Assembly (NCBI RefSeq): GCF_041320595.1 | Contig: NZ_CP166625.1 | Location: 5,206,001 to 5,270,000 of the forward strand | Direction: 5' to 3' | DNA: 64,000 bases | Source: Pleomorphomonas sp. PLEO | GTDB lineage: Bacteria > Pseudomonadota > Alphaproteobacteria > Rhizobiales > Pleomorphomonadaceae | Part shown: positions 15,327 through 24,423 of the stretch, piece by piece | Layout: each line of letters starts with the position of its first letter | Position numbering within the stretch: position 1 is the first letter of the stretch | The notes under the pieces: model-generated | What the model saw: only the letters and a program-made list of their open reading frames with translations | Told to the model about the DNA's origin: nothing | Database searches by the model: none | Program-made: the position numbers and the translations under genes

Positions 15327-17867
15327 ATGACTGCCGTTGTTCCGCGAACCTATTTTCCCTGTTCGCGTTCCGTTCAACTTTTCGCCCGCAAGCACCTTTT
15401 GCTCGCCTCAACGGCATTGATGGTCACGCTTTCACAGGGGGCCATGGCGGACCCGCCCGACGAGGTCGTCGACAGCGGAACTCGCACCATTACCGCCCCG
15501 ACGACCTATCCTGGCGAACTCATTGTCGGCTCAAGCGGCGCCGGCACACTGATCATCCAGAATGGCGGGACGGTCACCAATGTCGACGAAGGGACTGTCG
15601 GGTTCGAGGCCACAGGCAATGGCGCGGTGACGGTCTCCGGTCCCGGATCGTCATGGACCAATGGCCGCGAGCTTGCCATCGGCTGGCGCGGCACGGGCGT
15701 GCTGACGATCACGGGCGGCGGATCGGTCAGCAACACCAATGGCTTTATCGGCGCCCGCACCGGCGGGAACGGTTCGGTGACCGTTAGCGGCTCCGGATCC
15801 ACCTGGACGAACAGCGAGCAACTTCTTCTCGGCTATGACCCCAACGACACGGGGAGCACGGGCAACCTGACCATCAATAATGGCGGACGGGTCAGCGATA
15901 CCGATGGCTTCATCGCCTATAGTACTGGGTCGACGAGCACGGTGAGCGTCACCGGCGTCGGTTCGACCTGGGCGAACGACGGCGTTCTGCGGGTGGGCAA
16001 CTACGGCACAGGCACACTGACCATCTTGGATGGCGCGTCCGTCAGCAACACGATTGGCACGATCGGACGCAGAGGCACCGGTATTGGCACCGTGACCGTT
16101 TCCGGCCCGGGCTCGACATGGAATAATAGCGACACCCTTGAGGTCGGCCTATCGGGTAACGGCAACCTGACGGTTTCGAATAGTGGCGTAGTGACGGTAG
16201 GAGCGGCAACGAACGGTGCCTATGGTGGTACCGTCAGCATTGCTTCAAACGCCGGATCGACGGGTACGCTGAACATCGGTGCCGCGGAGGCCGCTAGCGC
16301 CGCGGCTGCGGGCCGGATCGAGGCTGCTTCCGTCGTGTTCGGTGCCGGCACGGGAACCCTGGTGTTCAACCATACCGACACCGACTACGACTTCGCCTCG
16401 GACATCTCGGGGACCGGCACGATCAAGGTTCTGTCCGGCGTGACGACATTCTCGGGCGACAGCTCGGCTTTCACTGGATCGACGACCATCGCTTCCGACG
16501 GAGCGCTCAATATAACCGGCTCGCTCGGCGGCGGGGCGACGGCGGTCATACTCGATGGGGGGACTCTGACCAACAGCGGCACCATCAAGGGTGGCACGAC
16601 CTCAGTGTTCTTTGCCAATGGCGGCAACACGCTGAACATCCTGCCGACGGCCGTCTTTGACGGCGTTGTCAACTACAACCACCAGACGGGCAACACGACC
16701 ACCTTCGGCGCTGGCAGCTACAGCATCGACGCTGCGAATTACAACGACGCTCTCAACTCAATCACGCTGAACAATGCCAGGCAGATGGTCGTTCTCGACG
16801 ATGCCAATAGCACCGGCACCATCAACGTGGTGGCCATTCCGGCGGCGAGCCATGCTGCGACGCAATACACCGCGTCGGTGTCGGACGTGGTCGGCAGCAT
16901 CCTCGCGCTCGATGTGGCAAGGCCCGACCAAGTGGTGGTGGGTGACTCCACCATTTCGGCCCTGCGATATGGCGAGGAGAAGCCGGAAAGCACCGAAGCC
17001 AAGGCGTTGCGGATGCTCGACAACGGCGTCGCGGTGGACGGATATGGCAATCTATTCTGGGCGCGTGCCTTTGGCGGGCTTCGCTACCAGCCATCGGGCG
17101 ATGGCGACCCTTCCAGCCACACCTCGCACTACGGCCTGATTTCGGGCGTCGATCACCAGTTCGAAAACTATCGTTTGGGCTTCTTCGGTGGCGCCGGCAG
17201 TGTGCGCAGTGTCGCCGGTGACAGTTCGTCGACGATGACCGGCGTAACAGGTTTCCTCGGCCTCTATGGGGCGATGAAACTCAATGGCCTGCAATGGAAC
17301 GCCTCGATCACCGGCGGCGGCATCGACAATGACGCTAGCCGCCTGATCAACAATGGGAGCAATGAGGCATCCGGCGACTTCATGGGCTGGTATGTTTCTC
17401 CCGAAATGTCGGTGAGCAGTACCTACCAGATCGCACCGCAATGGGAGCTGACGTCGAGCGTCAAGGCCCGTTACACGGGGGCCTTCTACGATGGCTATAC
17501 TGAGAGCGGATCGTCGCAGAATGTCAGCTATGATGCGCAACAGAGCCATTCGCTGGACGGGCGCCTGCAGTTCGAGCTGAAGTACAAGACCACTCTGCCG
17601 TCCGGCCTGCCGATGGCAGTCACCGCTACCACATCGCTCAGCGACACACAGTATCTGGGCTCAGATAAAGTCCACGCCAGTCTTCTGAACAACGAGTTCA
17701 CCGTGTCGAGTTCGGCCGATAGAAATGTTATCGGCGCGAGCCTCGGCGTTGGCCTTGACGCGATGATCTCCAAGCGGGCTTCCGTCTACGCGGGAATCGA
17801 CGGTACTCTCTACAGCGACGATTCCATGGCGGCGTCCGGTCGGCTCGGGATGAAGCTAGCCTTTTAG
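15327..17867 (+). CDS. Type Va autotransporter with repeat-rich passenger
   Basis: An 846-aa outer-membrane protein. The chosen ATG at 15327 follows GAAGG; an ATG at 15288 is also possible. A long signal peptide ends near SQGAMA. The passenger contains about four repeats of roughly 55 residues, each with a [GV]LTI..GG.VSNT step and a G.VTVSG.GSTWTN step, forming a beta-helix. A linker with AEAASAAAAGRIEA follows. The last about 280 residues, from FWARAFGGLRYQP, form the autotransporter beta-barrel and end in the terminal Phe (GRLGMKLAF). It is an adhesin-like surface protein. No protease triad or other enzymatic motif is visible. Confidence 0.9.
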   Translation: MTAVVPRTYFPCSRSVQLFARKHLLLASTALMVTLSQGAMADPPDEVVDSGTRTITAPTTYPGELIVGSSGAGTLIIQNGGTVTNVDEGTVGFEATGNGAVTVSGPGSSWTNGRELAIGWRGTGVLTITGGGSVSNTNGFIGARTGGNGSVTVSGSGSTWTNSEQLLLGYDPNDTGSTGNLTINNGGRVSDTDGFIAYSTGSTSTVSVTGVGSTWANDGVLRVGNYGTGTLTILDGASVSNTIGTIGRRGTGIGTVTVSGPGSTWNNSDTLEVGLSGNGNLTVSNSGVVTVGAATNGAYGGTVSIASNAGSTGTLNIGAAEAASAAAAGRIEAASVVFGAGTGTLVFNHTDTDYDFASDISGTGTIKVLSGVTTFSGDSSAFTGSTTIASDGALNITGSLGGGATAVILDGGTLTNSGTIKGGTTSVFFANGGNTLNILPTAVFDGVVNYNHQTGNTTTFGAGSYSIDAANYNDALNSITLNNARQMVVLDDANSTGTINVVAIPAASHAATQYTASVSDVVGSILALDVARPDQVVVGDSTISALRYGEEKPESTEAKALRMLDNGVAVDGYGNLFWARAFGGLRYQPSGDGDPSSHTSHYGLISGVDHQFENYRLGFFGGAGSVRSVAGDSSSTMTGVTGFLGLYGAMKLNGLQWNASITGGGIDNDASRLINNGSNEASGDFMGWYVSPEMSVSSTYQIAPQWELTSSVKARYTGAFYDGYTESGSSQNVSYDAQQSHSLDGRLQFELKYKTTLPSGLPMAVTATTSLSDTQYLGSDKVHASLLNNEFTVSSSADRNVIGASLGVGLDAMISKRASVYAGIDGTLYSDDSMAASGRLGMKLAF

Positions 17868-18173
17868 CGGTCAGCAGTTGAGGACCGCAGGTGTCCCTGC
17901 GCCAGCCGGATATCTGAATAAACTGCCAGAGCCGACATCATTGAACCGCCTTGCTCCAGCATCGCCTAGACAATGCCTCTGGTTCCGAGGAGATTTGCAC
18001 GAACATCCGTCATCGGATCGCGGCTGGCCGTGAGCGGGGAAGGTGTATTCCTCCGGTGAAGGGCGTCTGTGCTGATTTTGTAAATGATCGTAAGCCCATG
18101 CCTTATATCAAGCGCTACAGTCATTTCGGCCATTGAGGCGCTACCTGCGGGTGACGTTGGTCGTCGGCTGTAA
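17868..18173. other. Non-coding stretch between autotransporter and IS66 remnant
   Basis: No supported gene. Short frames have no ribosome site or domain. The right end merges into the decayed IS66 tnpA at about 18174. Confidence 0.4.
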
Positions 18174-18509
18174 TGGACGTACGAGGAGAAGATCCGGACC
18201 GTCGAGTAAAGCCTGCGCGGCTTTCGTCAGAGCTCGGCGACAGCTCGTCACTATGGTGTGTCACCATCTTTGCGGTCGAGGCGGCGGGATTATCGGCGCG
18301 GTGTTCTTGGTAATTCGACAGTGCCGGCATTCACGCCTGTTTCCCTTCCGGCGCCAGAGGTGGCGCGGTGAGATGTCATGGTACCTGTGGCTTCGAGCGC
18401 TGATACGAAGATCGAGATCGTGTTGTTGAGCGGAGGTCGGCTGACGGTTCCAGCTTCGATCGATCCGACTGTATTCAGCCGCCTGTTGTCCGCCCTGAAG
18501 GGACCATGA
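18174..18509 (+). pseudogene. IS66-family tnpA remnant with in-frame stops
   Basis: One reading frame gives WTYEEKIRTVE, stop, SLRGFRQSSATARHYGVSPS, then RRDYRRGVLGNSTVPAFTPV, stop, then ADTKIEIVLLSGGRLTVPAS. This is a recognisable IS66 TnpA (Orf1), from the helix-turn-helix to the C-terminus. Stops TAA at 18207-18209 and TGA at 18369-18371 break it. The final TGA at 18507-18509 overlaps the tnpB ATG, as in intact IS66 elements. Confidence 0.72.
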
Positions 18510-18550
18510 TCGCCTTCCCGGCCGACGCGAGGGTGTGGATCGCGGGCGGG
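18506..18550 (+). pseudogene. IS66-family tnpB remnant (first 15 codons)
   Basis: MIAFPADARVWIAGG is the start of IS66 TnpB (Orf2). The usual TDMRRG continuation is lost and the frame reads into unrelated residues, so nearly all of tnpB has been deleted. Confidence 0.65.
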
Positions 18551-18706
18551 GTGCTGTGCCGATTTCGGCGGCTCAGCTTGGCTATCTTCTCTGCGGGATC
18601 GACTGGCGCAATCCTCGCTGGACACAGCGCCCGGCAAAAGCCGGGTGATGGGCCTTATCGGCTGTTTCCAATGGGAATTACCACGGTGGTGCGGTAGGCT
18701 TTTGGC

Positions 18707-18890
18707 ATGTCCAATCTTGATGCCGAGATTGCCCGCCTGCGCGCCGAACTGGCGACGGCCCGTGCGGTGTTGTCGACCTACGAGGCGATGATCTTGCACC
18801 TCAAGCTGGAGATCGCCAAGCTGTGCCGTGAGCAATATGGCCGCAGTTCTAAGCACCGCGCCCGGCTGGTCGAACAGATGGTGACGCGCT
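18707..18890 (+). pseudogene. IS66-family tnpC transposase remnant (N-terminus)
   Basis: About 60 codons encode the N-terminal coiled coil and IAKLCREQYGRSSKHRARLVEQ of the IS66 DDE transposase. The gene is cut at 18890-18891, exactly where palindromic element A begins. Zinc-finger and DDE domains are absent. Confidence 0.72.
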
Positions 18891-18967
18891 CTAGTGGTTT
18901 GAATCAGACATTTGTATCCGCCGGATGTCGGCCTCGGAGCAAATGTCGGTGTCATAAGAGCCACTAG
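18891..18967. repeat. MITE-like palindromic element A (77 bp)
   Basis: It starts CTAGTGG then nine bases then GACATTTG, and ends with the complement CAAATGTC, 13 bases, CCACTAG. The two arms can pair over most of their length. It interrupts the IS66 tnpC remnant. Confidence 0.65.
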
Positions 18968-18979
18968 CAAGTTATTTTT

Positions 18980-19058
18980 CTAGTTGAGCTTTTGAATTTG
19001 ACATTTGACCGAGAGCCTTACGTCAGGCGGGACTCAAATGTCAGATTCGCTCCACTAG
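18980..19058. repeat. MITE-like palindromic element B (79 bp), inverted relative to A
   Basis: It starts CTAGTTG, 13 bases, GACATTTG, and ends CAAATGTC, nine bases, CCACTAG. The 9- and 13-base spacers are swapped relative to element A, so B is an inverted relative of A, 12 bp away. Confidence 0.65.
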
Positions 19059-19100
19059 GATCTTCATTGTGGCGGCAATCCACGTTTATACATGGTGCCA

Positions 19101-21683
19101 TTACCATGAAATGCTGCGGACATTGATGACACCAGTACGCATTCCAATTCTCTCTGGCACTACGCCAAAGATGCGAGCCAATGCACGCAGTGTCGCCTCC
19201 GAGCCTGTTCCATACGTGGGATAATCCACCCACTCTAGCTTAGCCGAGGCGACGACAGCGAGAACCTCGCGGCGGCACCAGAAGGCACCAAGCGTCGGAT
19301 AGTCAAACTGATCAGGAAGCCGCCCGATGTTCATGCGTTTGGCGAGATTTTCGGCGGTTGCCAAAGAGGCCCCCCAAGAGTGGATCTCAGGGTCGCCGGG
19401 ATATACCAAGCCCATTTCTGGGTCACCTTGCATCGCCGTGAGAACGCGGTCAAGCATAGCGCCTCCGGCGTTACCTCCCACAACCGTCTCTATCGCAGCA
19501 ACCGAAGCGAGAGGAGGCTTGGCCAATTGGCCACCGACATCCAAATGGCCGATCAGTGTGTAGTCGGCCAATAGACAGTCGGCAAAGCCCGTCATTAGTG
19601 CGCCAAGCCCGCCAGAGCGCGCCGGCACCGTCGAGAAACCGGTGATCGGCCCTATATCTGCGCTCTCGAAGGCGGCGCGAACTGTTTCGGCTTGGTTCTT
19701 GGCGGTGCTGATGAAGATATCCACCCTCGTAGAACACATCTTCAATGCGGTAAAAAGGGAAGGCAATAGTTCCGGTTTTGAGACATGCAGGTGCAAGGCG
19801 GGGCTTTTTTCGGCAGAGGGCTTGATCGGGGCGGTGGCATCGATCACGCGTGGCGCCCACGGTCCGGATGGCTCGCCCTCACGCAGAAAGCCAGCAAACG
19901 GATCGACACCGATCTCGGCTTGATGATGCATCTGATAAATTGCCGGATGGAATCCGGGTGCCGGTTTACGCGCCTTCAACCCAGAGCGGTTGGCCTTCAG
20001 ATAATCATGGATCGCTTCACTTTCTTTTGCCGGAATACTGCTGGGTGACGCGAAAAAGTCAGCACGGAAGCGGCCGCTGAGCGCAATTTGGGCAGCATCT
20101 TGGTCGATCTGTCGCTCGAATGGCACTATAGCGAGCGCGATCTCATCAAGTCTCTCGACGTAGCGATCGAAATCGAATCTTCGAAGCGCGGCTAACTGAG
20201 CCTTCGAAGCTATTTTAGAATAAAATGAGGCGTCTTCGGCGAGGCAACGAATCTTTTGCGCGAGGTCAGCCGTGTCAATGTAGGGGGAAACACAGGCGCT
20301 CGCCAGATCGCTCTCAATTAGGAAATCAGCAATGCCGGTGGTTCGCTCAAAGCAGAGCACCGGCTTACCCGCTACCAGAGAGTCGATCGCGACGTTAGGC
20401 AGCGGATCAAGACGTGAGCTCAAGAGCAAAACGTCTGAGAGCTGGTAGGCGAGTTCGATCTGACTGGTCGCCGGTACAATGGTCATCTGCTCCTGGATGC
20501 CAGCACGCTTAATCTGATCGGCGAGATACATCGAGTTAGCCGCGCCGGTCTCCGGGTCATAACCATTGCCGATCCACACGAACCGGTAGCGTCCTCCGCC
20601 CGGGCCGTTGATGACACGGGTCGCACATTCGATGAAGAGCTCAACTGCCTTGCGCGGTTCAATAGTGCCTGCTCCAAGAACCACGAACTCGGCATCTTCC
20701 GTCTCTTCCGGTCGCAATAGGCGTTGCAACCAGAGGCGTTCATGATCGACGATCATTTGATCTTGTTGGCCGACCGGGATTGCGCATTTTCCCTGCGGGA
20801 GGACGTGGATCGCTGACCCGCGGGTTCGTCCGAGTTCGTCTAGGGCGTTTTCAAGAGTAATCCGGGTTGAAAAGACGACGCTGTCGACGTTATCGAAAAT
20901 GTCGGCGAAGGCTGTGTTCGGTCGCGTATAGGCGGCAAACTCGTGTAGGAGCGCGAGCTGCGGTACGCCGCAGGCTTTGATGTTTGCCATAATGCTACGC
21001 GACTCGGCGCTATTCACCATCGCATATGCCACATCATGTGTCTTGCATATCTGAGAGAGAAGGGCATCCGTTTTGGCAGCGGGCTCCCCGCGTTTGAGTT
21101 GGTAGGTGGCGATGGAGGTTGATTCAAAGTCGTCCAACAATGGTCCGTCGCCAAGGATCAACGAGACGACGTTATATTTTTCAGCCAGCTTTCGAGCCAG
21201 ATTCAAGGCGAGAATGGGGGCGCCGGTACGTGACGCTTCGTGACTGACCACTATAACGGTACGACGATCAGGTATCAGCGGCTTCGCTCTGCCAGCTTGC
21301 AGCGCATTCGCGAGAGAAAGGTCATGCGTACGGTGCGGCTCCTTGATCGCGACGCTGGCCTTTTGACGGTCGCTCAGTGAGCGCTTTGGATCGCGCTTGG
21401 CTGCGCTCCGAGCAAATCGCGACGCCATTGATTTTGGAACCGGCGGTCCCAGCCTTGAAAGACGGATGAGAATCTTAAATTTGAGGTAACGGAAGAGCGT
21501 CTTGAACGGGCGGGAACGAGCGGCCGCCAATTGCCGGCGCAACTCGTCGGTTTCTCCGGCGAGTTTTGCGCGCAGATCTCTATTTTCCGTCAGGAGCTCG
21601 AATACGAAGGCAGGCGCTGCAACCTCTTCCGCTTTGTTGTCATCCAAAGGCGCTGAGGAGTTCTCAACAGATCGCATAGCCAT
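19101..21683 (-). CDS. Two-domain glycosyltransferase (GT4 plus RgpF-like domain)
   Basis: An 860-aa cytoplasmic protein. Residues about 25-70 form a short coiled coil (LTENRDLRAKLAGETDELRR). A GT4 fold runs from about 140 to 540: VVSHEASRTGAPILALNLA (acceptor-side loop), VVLGAGTIEPRKAVELFIEC and the nucleotide-sugar segment LLLSSRLDPLPNVAIDSLVA. From about 625 LHLHVSKPELLPSLF, SADIGPITGF and LIGHLDVGGQ resemble the rhamnan-synthesis RgpF family. It probably adds two sugars, or extends and primes a chain, of a surface polysaccharide. It is transcribed leftwards at the edge of the polysaccharide locus next to transposon debris. Confidence 0.75.
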   Translation of the reverse strand: MAMRSVENSSAPLDDNKAEEVAAPAFVFELLTENRDLRAKLAGETDELRRQLAAARSRPFKTLFRYLKFKILIRLSRLGPPVPKSMASRFARSAAKRDPKRSLSDRQKASVAIKEPHRTHDLSLANALQAGRAKPLIPDRRTVIVVSHEASRTGAPILALNLARKLAEKYNVVSLILGDGPLLDDFESTSIATYQLKRGEPAAKTDALLSQICKTHDVAYAMVNSAESRSIMANIKACGVPQLALLHEFAAYTRPNTAFADIFDNVDSVVFSTRITLENALDELGRTRGSAIHVLPQGKCAIPVGQQDQMIVDHERLWLQRLLRPEETEDAEFVVLGAGTIEPRKAVELFIECATRVINGPGGGRYRFVWIGNGYDPETGAANSMYLADQIKRAGIQEQMTIVPATSQIELAYQLSDVLLLSSRLDPLPNVAIDSLVAGKPVLCFERTTGIADFLIESDLASACVSPYIDTADLAQKIRCLAEDASFYSKIASKAQLAALRRFDFDRYVERLDEIALAIVPFERQIDQDAAQIALSGRFRADFFASPSSIPAKESEAIHDYLKANRSGLKARKPAPGFHPAIYQMHHQAEIGVDPFAGFLREGEPSGPWAPRVIDATAPIKPSAEKSPALHLHVSKPELLPSLFTALKMCSTRVDIFISTAKNQAETVRAAFESADIGPITGFSTVPARSGGLGALMTGFADCLLADYTLIGHLDVGGQLAKPPLASVAAIETVVGGNAGGAMLDRVLTAMQGDPEMGLVYPGDPEIHSWGASLATAENLAKRMNIGRLPDQFDYPTLGAFWCRREVLAVVASAKLEWVDYPTYGTGSEATLRALARIFGVVPERIGMRTGVINVRSISW

Positions 21684-22087
21684 AACCGACCTTTTCCGTC
21701 CAATACATAATAATACTTATTATCTCAAGTATTCTACAATACAGGAATATCTCTTTCGTGCGAAATTTCACGCTCTGATGTCGCGTAAAATTGTCGTAAG
21801 CGGAGGCACTAGGAGCAGAATTGTCGGAATCGGTCAATCCAAAACCACAAGCTTAAAAGGGAGGCTAGCACGTCCGCCCCGAGTGTTCCCGCTTGATGAT
21901 CGTAAGGCCTGTTGGAAGGACACACGGCTCAAATTATGCCCCCCGTGGCCCGTACAGCGAAGGGCATGGGCCGTAAAGTGGAAGGATTCCGTCCCCGGTC
22001 ACGGTACAGGATCCGAGTGAGGTGGTCACCGGCAATGTTCGGTAGGGTCTGGCTGCTAACACCAACCACAGACCGAAGAGACCAACG
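21684..22087. other. AT-rich upstream region and probable IS margin
   Basis: 21684-21790 is AT-rich and probably holds the promoter of the leftward glycosyltransferase. From about 21950 the base composition rises towards the chimeric transposase remnant. No gene is supported. Confidence 0.4.
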
Positions 22088-22461
22088 ATGGCCATGGACA
22101 TCATGAACTTTTGCGACCTCGTGGAACAAGCCCCTGACGCTGACATTCTGCGCGAGATAATCGGCTTTGCGGCTGACATTGCCCAGGGCCAGAGCTCAGC
22201 TCGGCGGCAAGGCGACGACGCCGACTGGTTCCGCAAGGTGCTTGCAGACAGCGATATCAGCGCATGCATCCCGTCAAAGAAGAATCGACAGGGCCAGATC
22301 GAGCACGATGCCGTGCTCTATCGCCAGCGCCACAAGATCGAGGATATGTTTGGCAGGCTCATGGATTGGCCGCACATCCGCACCGCTACGACCGCTGCGC
22401 ACAAACCTTCTTGTCCGCCATCTGCATCGCAGCAACCGTCATCTTCTGGCTCAACCAATGA
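22088..22461 (+). pseudogene. Chimeric transposase remnant (IS256-like start, IS5-like end)
   Basis: MDIMNFCDLVEQAPDADILR at the start resembles the N-terminus of IS256-family transposases. After about 30 residues it switches to DDADWFRKVLADSDISACIP, HDAVLYRQRHKIEDMFGRL, the C-terminal part of IS5-family enzymes. A frameshift near 22380 moves the ending (RYDRCAQTFLSAICIAATVI) into another frame that stops at 22461. It therefore looks like two IS remnants fused by deletion. Confidence 0.6.
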
Positions 22462-22485
22462 GTCCTGATCTTAACTCCGGTTGAC

Positions 22486-23622
22486 TCATTTGCGCCACGT
22501 CAGGACAGAAGAAGCAGCGTAGTTGAACACTGAGCCTAAAATGGCCCCGGCGAGTCCGGCCAACATTTGGTTTGGTCCAAAGCCATAGATCCAGCTCGCG
22601 ACACCAACGTTAGCGAGTGTCCCTAGCGAGCAAACAGCATAAAAAATGACAAGGCCAAAGATGAACTGAAGTCCTGAAAGGCGGCGGTCTCGATAAGTCA
22701 GCTGATTATTCAGAACAAAATTCCAGGTCATCGCTACCATTGTGGCCGCAAACTGCGCCCATGAAAAGGTAAGTGCGAAGGCAAGAGTGGTAATCTTCAA
22801 AGTAGCCAAATGCACAACAATACCCGAAGCTCCTACCGCCAGGAACATCAAGAAACGCACAGGGAATAGACCGCCAGAGATCTTGGAAAAAAGCAATCCG
22901 AGATACTCGGCAGTGACGAGTGTACCGAGTTTGGATTCCCCAGCTTTTCGTTCGCGAAACGTAAAGGGGATCTCGACTGTGTTCAGACGCTCCGGCGTTG
23001 AGGCAACAATGTCGAGCAGGATCTTGAAGCCGTCGCTCGACAGTACACTGGCAATTGCCTCGACTTTCTCTCGACGGATCATAAAGAAGCCGCTCATCGG
23101 ATCGGAAAGCTCGATGCGTAGAAAGCGCTTTGCCAGCGCTGTCGCAGTTTCTGATCCCCACTGTCGGATCAACGACAGGCCGCTTGATGATGAGCCGCCC
23201 TCAACATAACGACTGCCAACAACAAGGTCGGCTCCGTTGCGGATGGCAGAGAGCATTGCCGGCAAGATCGTCTCGTCGTGTTGCAGGTCGGCATCCATTA
23301 CTGCGACCGTCGGCGCTGCGCTGGACATTATGCCCTCAACGCAGGCTCCGGCTAGGCCGCGTCGACCGACTCGCCGCAAGCAACGCACGCGCGAATCAAT
23401 TAGTCCAAGTTCTTTAGCCACCCGCGAGGTTCCGTCCGGACTATTGTCGTCAACGAAAATTACCTCCCAGGCAATTCCACTTAATGCCTTATCAAGCAGA
23501 CGGACCAGTGGGGCGATATTGGCGCTCTCGTTGAACGTTGGCACGACAATCGACAATTCAGGAGCAGAGAGGGTAGGAACTGGGCAGTCCATGGAAGCGA
23601 TAGCCTCTACTGTAATCGGCAA
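22486..23622 (-). CDS. GT2 dolichol-phosphate-mannose-synthase-like protein with GtrA domain
   Basis: A 378-aa protein. Residues about 20-245 are a GT2 glycosyltransferase: SIVVPTFNESANI, IFVDDNSPDGT and VAVMDADLQHDE (DxD metal site), plus SGFFMIRR. This is the Dpm1 type that loads a sugar onto a polyprenyl-phosphate carrier. Residues about 255-378 contain four hydrophobic segments of the GtrA family (NFVLNNQLTYRDRR), which probably flips or positions the lipid-linked sugar. The single-chain fusion is common in bacteria. It likely supplies the donor for the GT39-type transferase on the other side of the IS5 element. Confidence 0.88.
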   Translation of the reverse strand: MPITVEAIASMDCPVPTLSAPELSIVVPTFNESANIAPLVRLLDKALSGIAWEVIFVDDNSPDGTSRVAKELGLIDSRVRCLRRVGRRGLAGACVEGIMSSAAPTVAVMDADLQHDETILPAMLSAIRNGADLVVGSRYVEGGSSSSGLSLIRQWGSETATALAKRFLRIELSDPMSGFFMIRREKVEAIASVLSSDGFKILLDIVASTPERLNTVEIPFTFRERKAGESKLGTLVTAEYLGLLFSKISGGLFPVRFLMFLAVGASGIVVHLATLKITTLAFALTFSWAQFAATMVAMTWNFVLNNQLTYRDRRLSGLQFIFGLVIFYAVCSLGTLANVGVASWIYGFGPNQMLAGLAGAILGSVFNYAASSVLTWRK

Positions 23623-23799
23623 GGTCAGAACACCAGCCGCCGCGCTTGGCGTATGCCATCTGCGCGCCAGACGAGGCGCACCGTGGTGGAAGCTGAGGGG
23701 AATTTCAAGGCCGTATCTTCACGTTGGTAGTGATCAAATCGCAACAAGCGAGCTCGCGAACGAGAGGCGGCTTAAGAGCTGTTGGCTGAGTACAATCCT

Positions 23800-23990
23800 A
23801 AACATCCTCGGCAGGGAAGACGCCGCGCGGCGCCACATTGTCTGACGCCAGCAGGTTGTCTGCCACCTTGAGAAGACCGTTGGCGATATCGAGGGCCCGA
23901 GGTGGGATTGCCAATCTGATCGGCGACAACGTCGACTCTGCCGCGCGTCTCGCCAAGCCGCAGCATGCCTTTCCGACACCCCCGACGGAA
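23800..23990 (-). pseudogene. Remnant of rfbD-type dTDP-4-dehydrorhamnose reductase
   Basis: Reading leftwards, one frame gives MLRLGETRGRVDVVADQIGN (to PTS), and a second gives ALDIANGLLKVADNLLAS. Joined by one frameshift near 23910 these are the conserved VVxDQxGxPTSAxDIA segment of RfbD. Both ends are missing. A dTDP-rhamnose gene therefore once stood here. Confidence 0.65.
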
Positions 23991-24078
23991 TGAGGCAACA
24001 GGCCGGAATTTTCCAGCTCCGGCTGGCCTAAAAAACGGGTGGCGCTTCAATATGTGGAAAATTCCAGATCAAACCGGC

Positions 24079-24082
24079 CTAA
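24079..24082. repeat. Target-site duplication CTAA (left)
   Basis: CTAA at 24079-24082 matches CTAA at 25590-25593 on the other side. Four-base YTAR duplications are typical of the IS5 group. Confidence 0.8.
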
Positions 24083-24423
24083 CAGGCTGTTGAAGAAGTC
24101 ACCCGAATGGCTTTGAGGGTGGCTTGGTCGCCGTTGTGATAGGCGAAGGTGACCTCGATGGAGCCATCGTCGAGCAATTCGGCGTCACCGTCGCCGGTGA
24201 CCTCGTCCATTTCGTCTGATCCGGCCCATGTGAAGACGACCATCGAGCGGCTGCAGCCGAGTTCGAGGTTGGCCTGCATGGCGCCGAAGGCGATTTCGCC
24301 ACGGCTGTTGGCCCCGATGGTGATTGTGGCCGGGCCACACAGATCGAGATAATCGCGATCCCAGATGTCGGCTTCGATGATGCGCCAGCGGCCGATCAAC
24401 TGGCAGTCCGTTGGCACGCTCAT
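24079..24423 (-). CDS. IS5-borne small accessory protein, coupled to transposase
   Basis: A 114-aa protein starting MSVPTDCQLIGRWRIIEADI. Its ATG overlaps the transposase TGA (ATGA), so it is translated after the transposase. It is acidic and beta-rich (LCGPATITIGANSRGEIAFG, EVTFAYHNGDQATL) with no known catalytic motif. The final TSSTAC codons come from the IS inverted repeat, and the TAG stop at 24079-24081 is made wholly of target-duplication bases outside the element. Similar small proteins appear beside IS in other genomes from memory; I cannot name a function. Confidence 0.7.
   Translation of the reverse strand: MSVPTDCQLIGRWRIIEADIWDRDYLDLCGPATITIGANSRGEIAFGAMQANLELGCSRSMVVFTWAGSDEMDEVTGDGDAELLDDGSIEVTFAYHNGDQATLKAIRVTSSTAC

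Noticed and set aside
15540-16200. CRISPR-like repeats
   Set aside because: Periodicity is at protein level (about 55 codons) with divergent bases; it belongs to the autotransporter beta-helix. No CRISPR array is present in the window.
18290-18970. 226-codon minus-strand frame
   Set aside because: It runs opposite IS66 tnpA/tnpB/tnpC remnants and through a palindromic element, and has no domain of its own.
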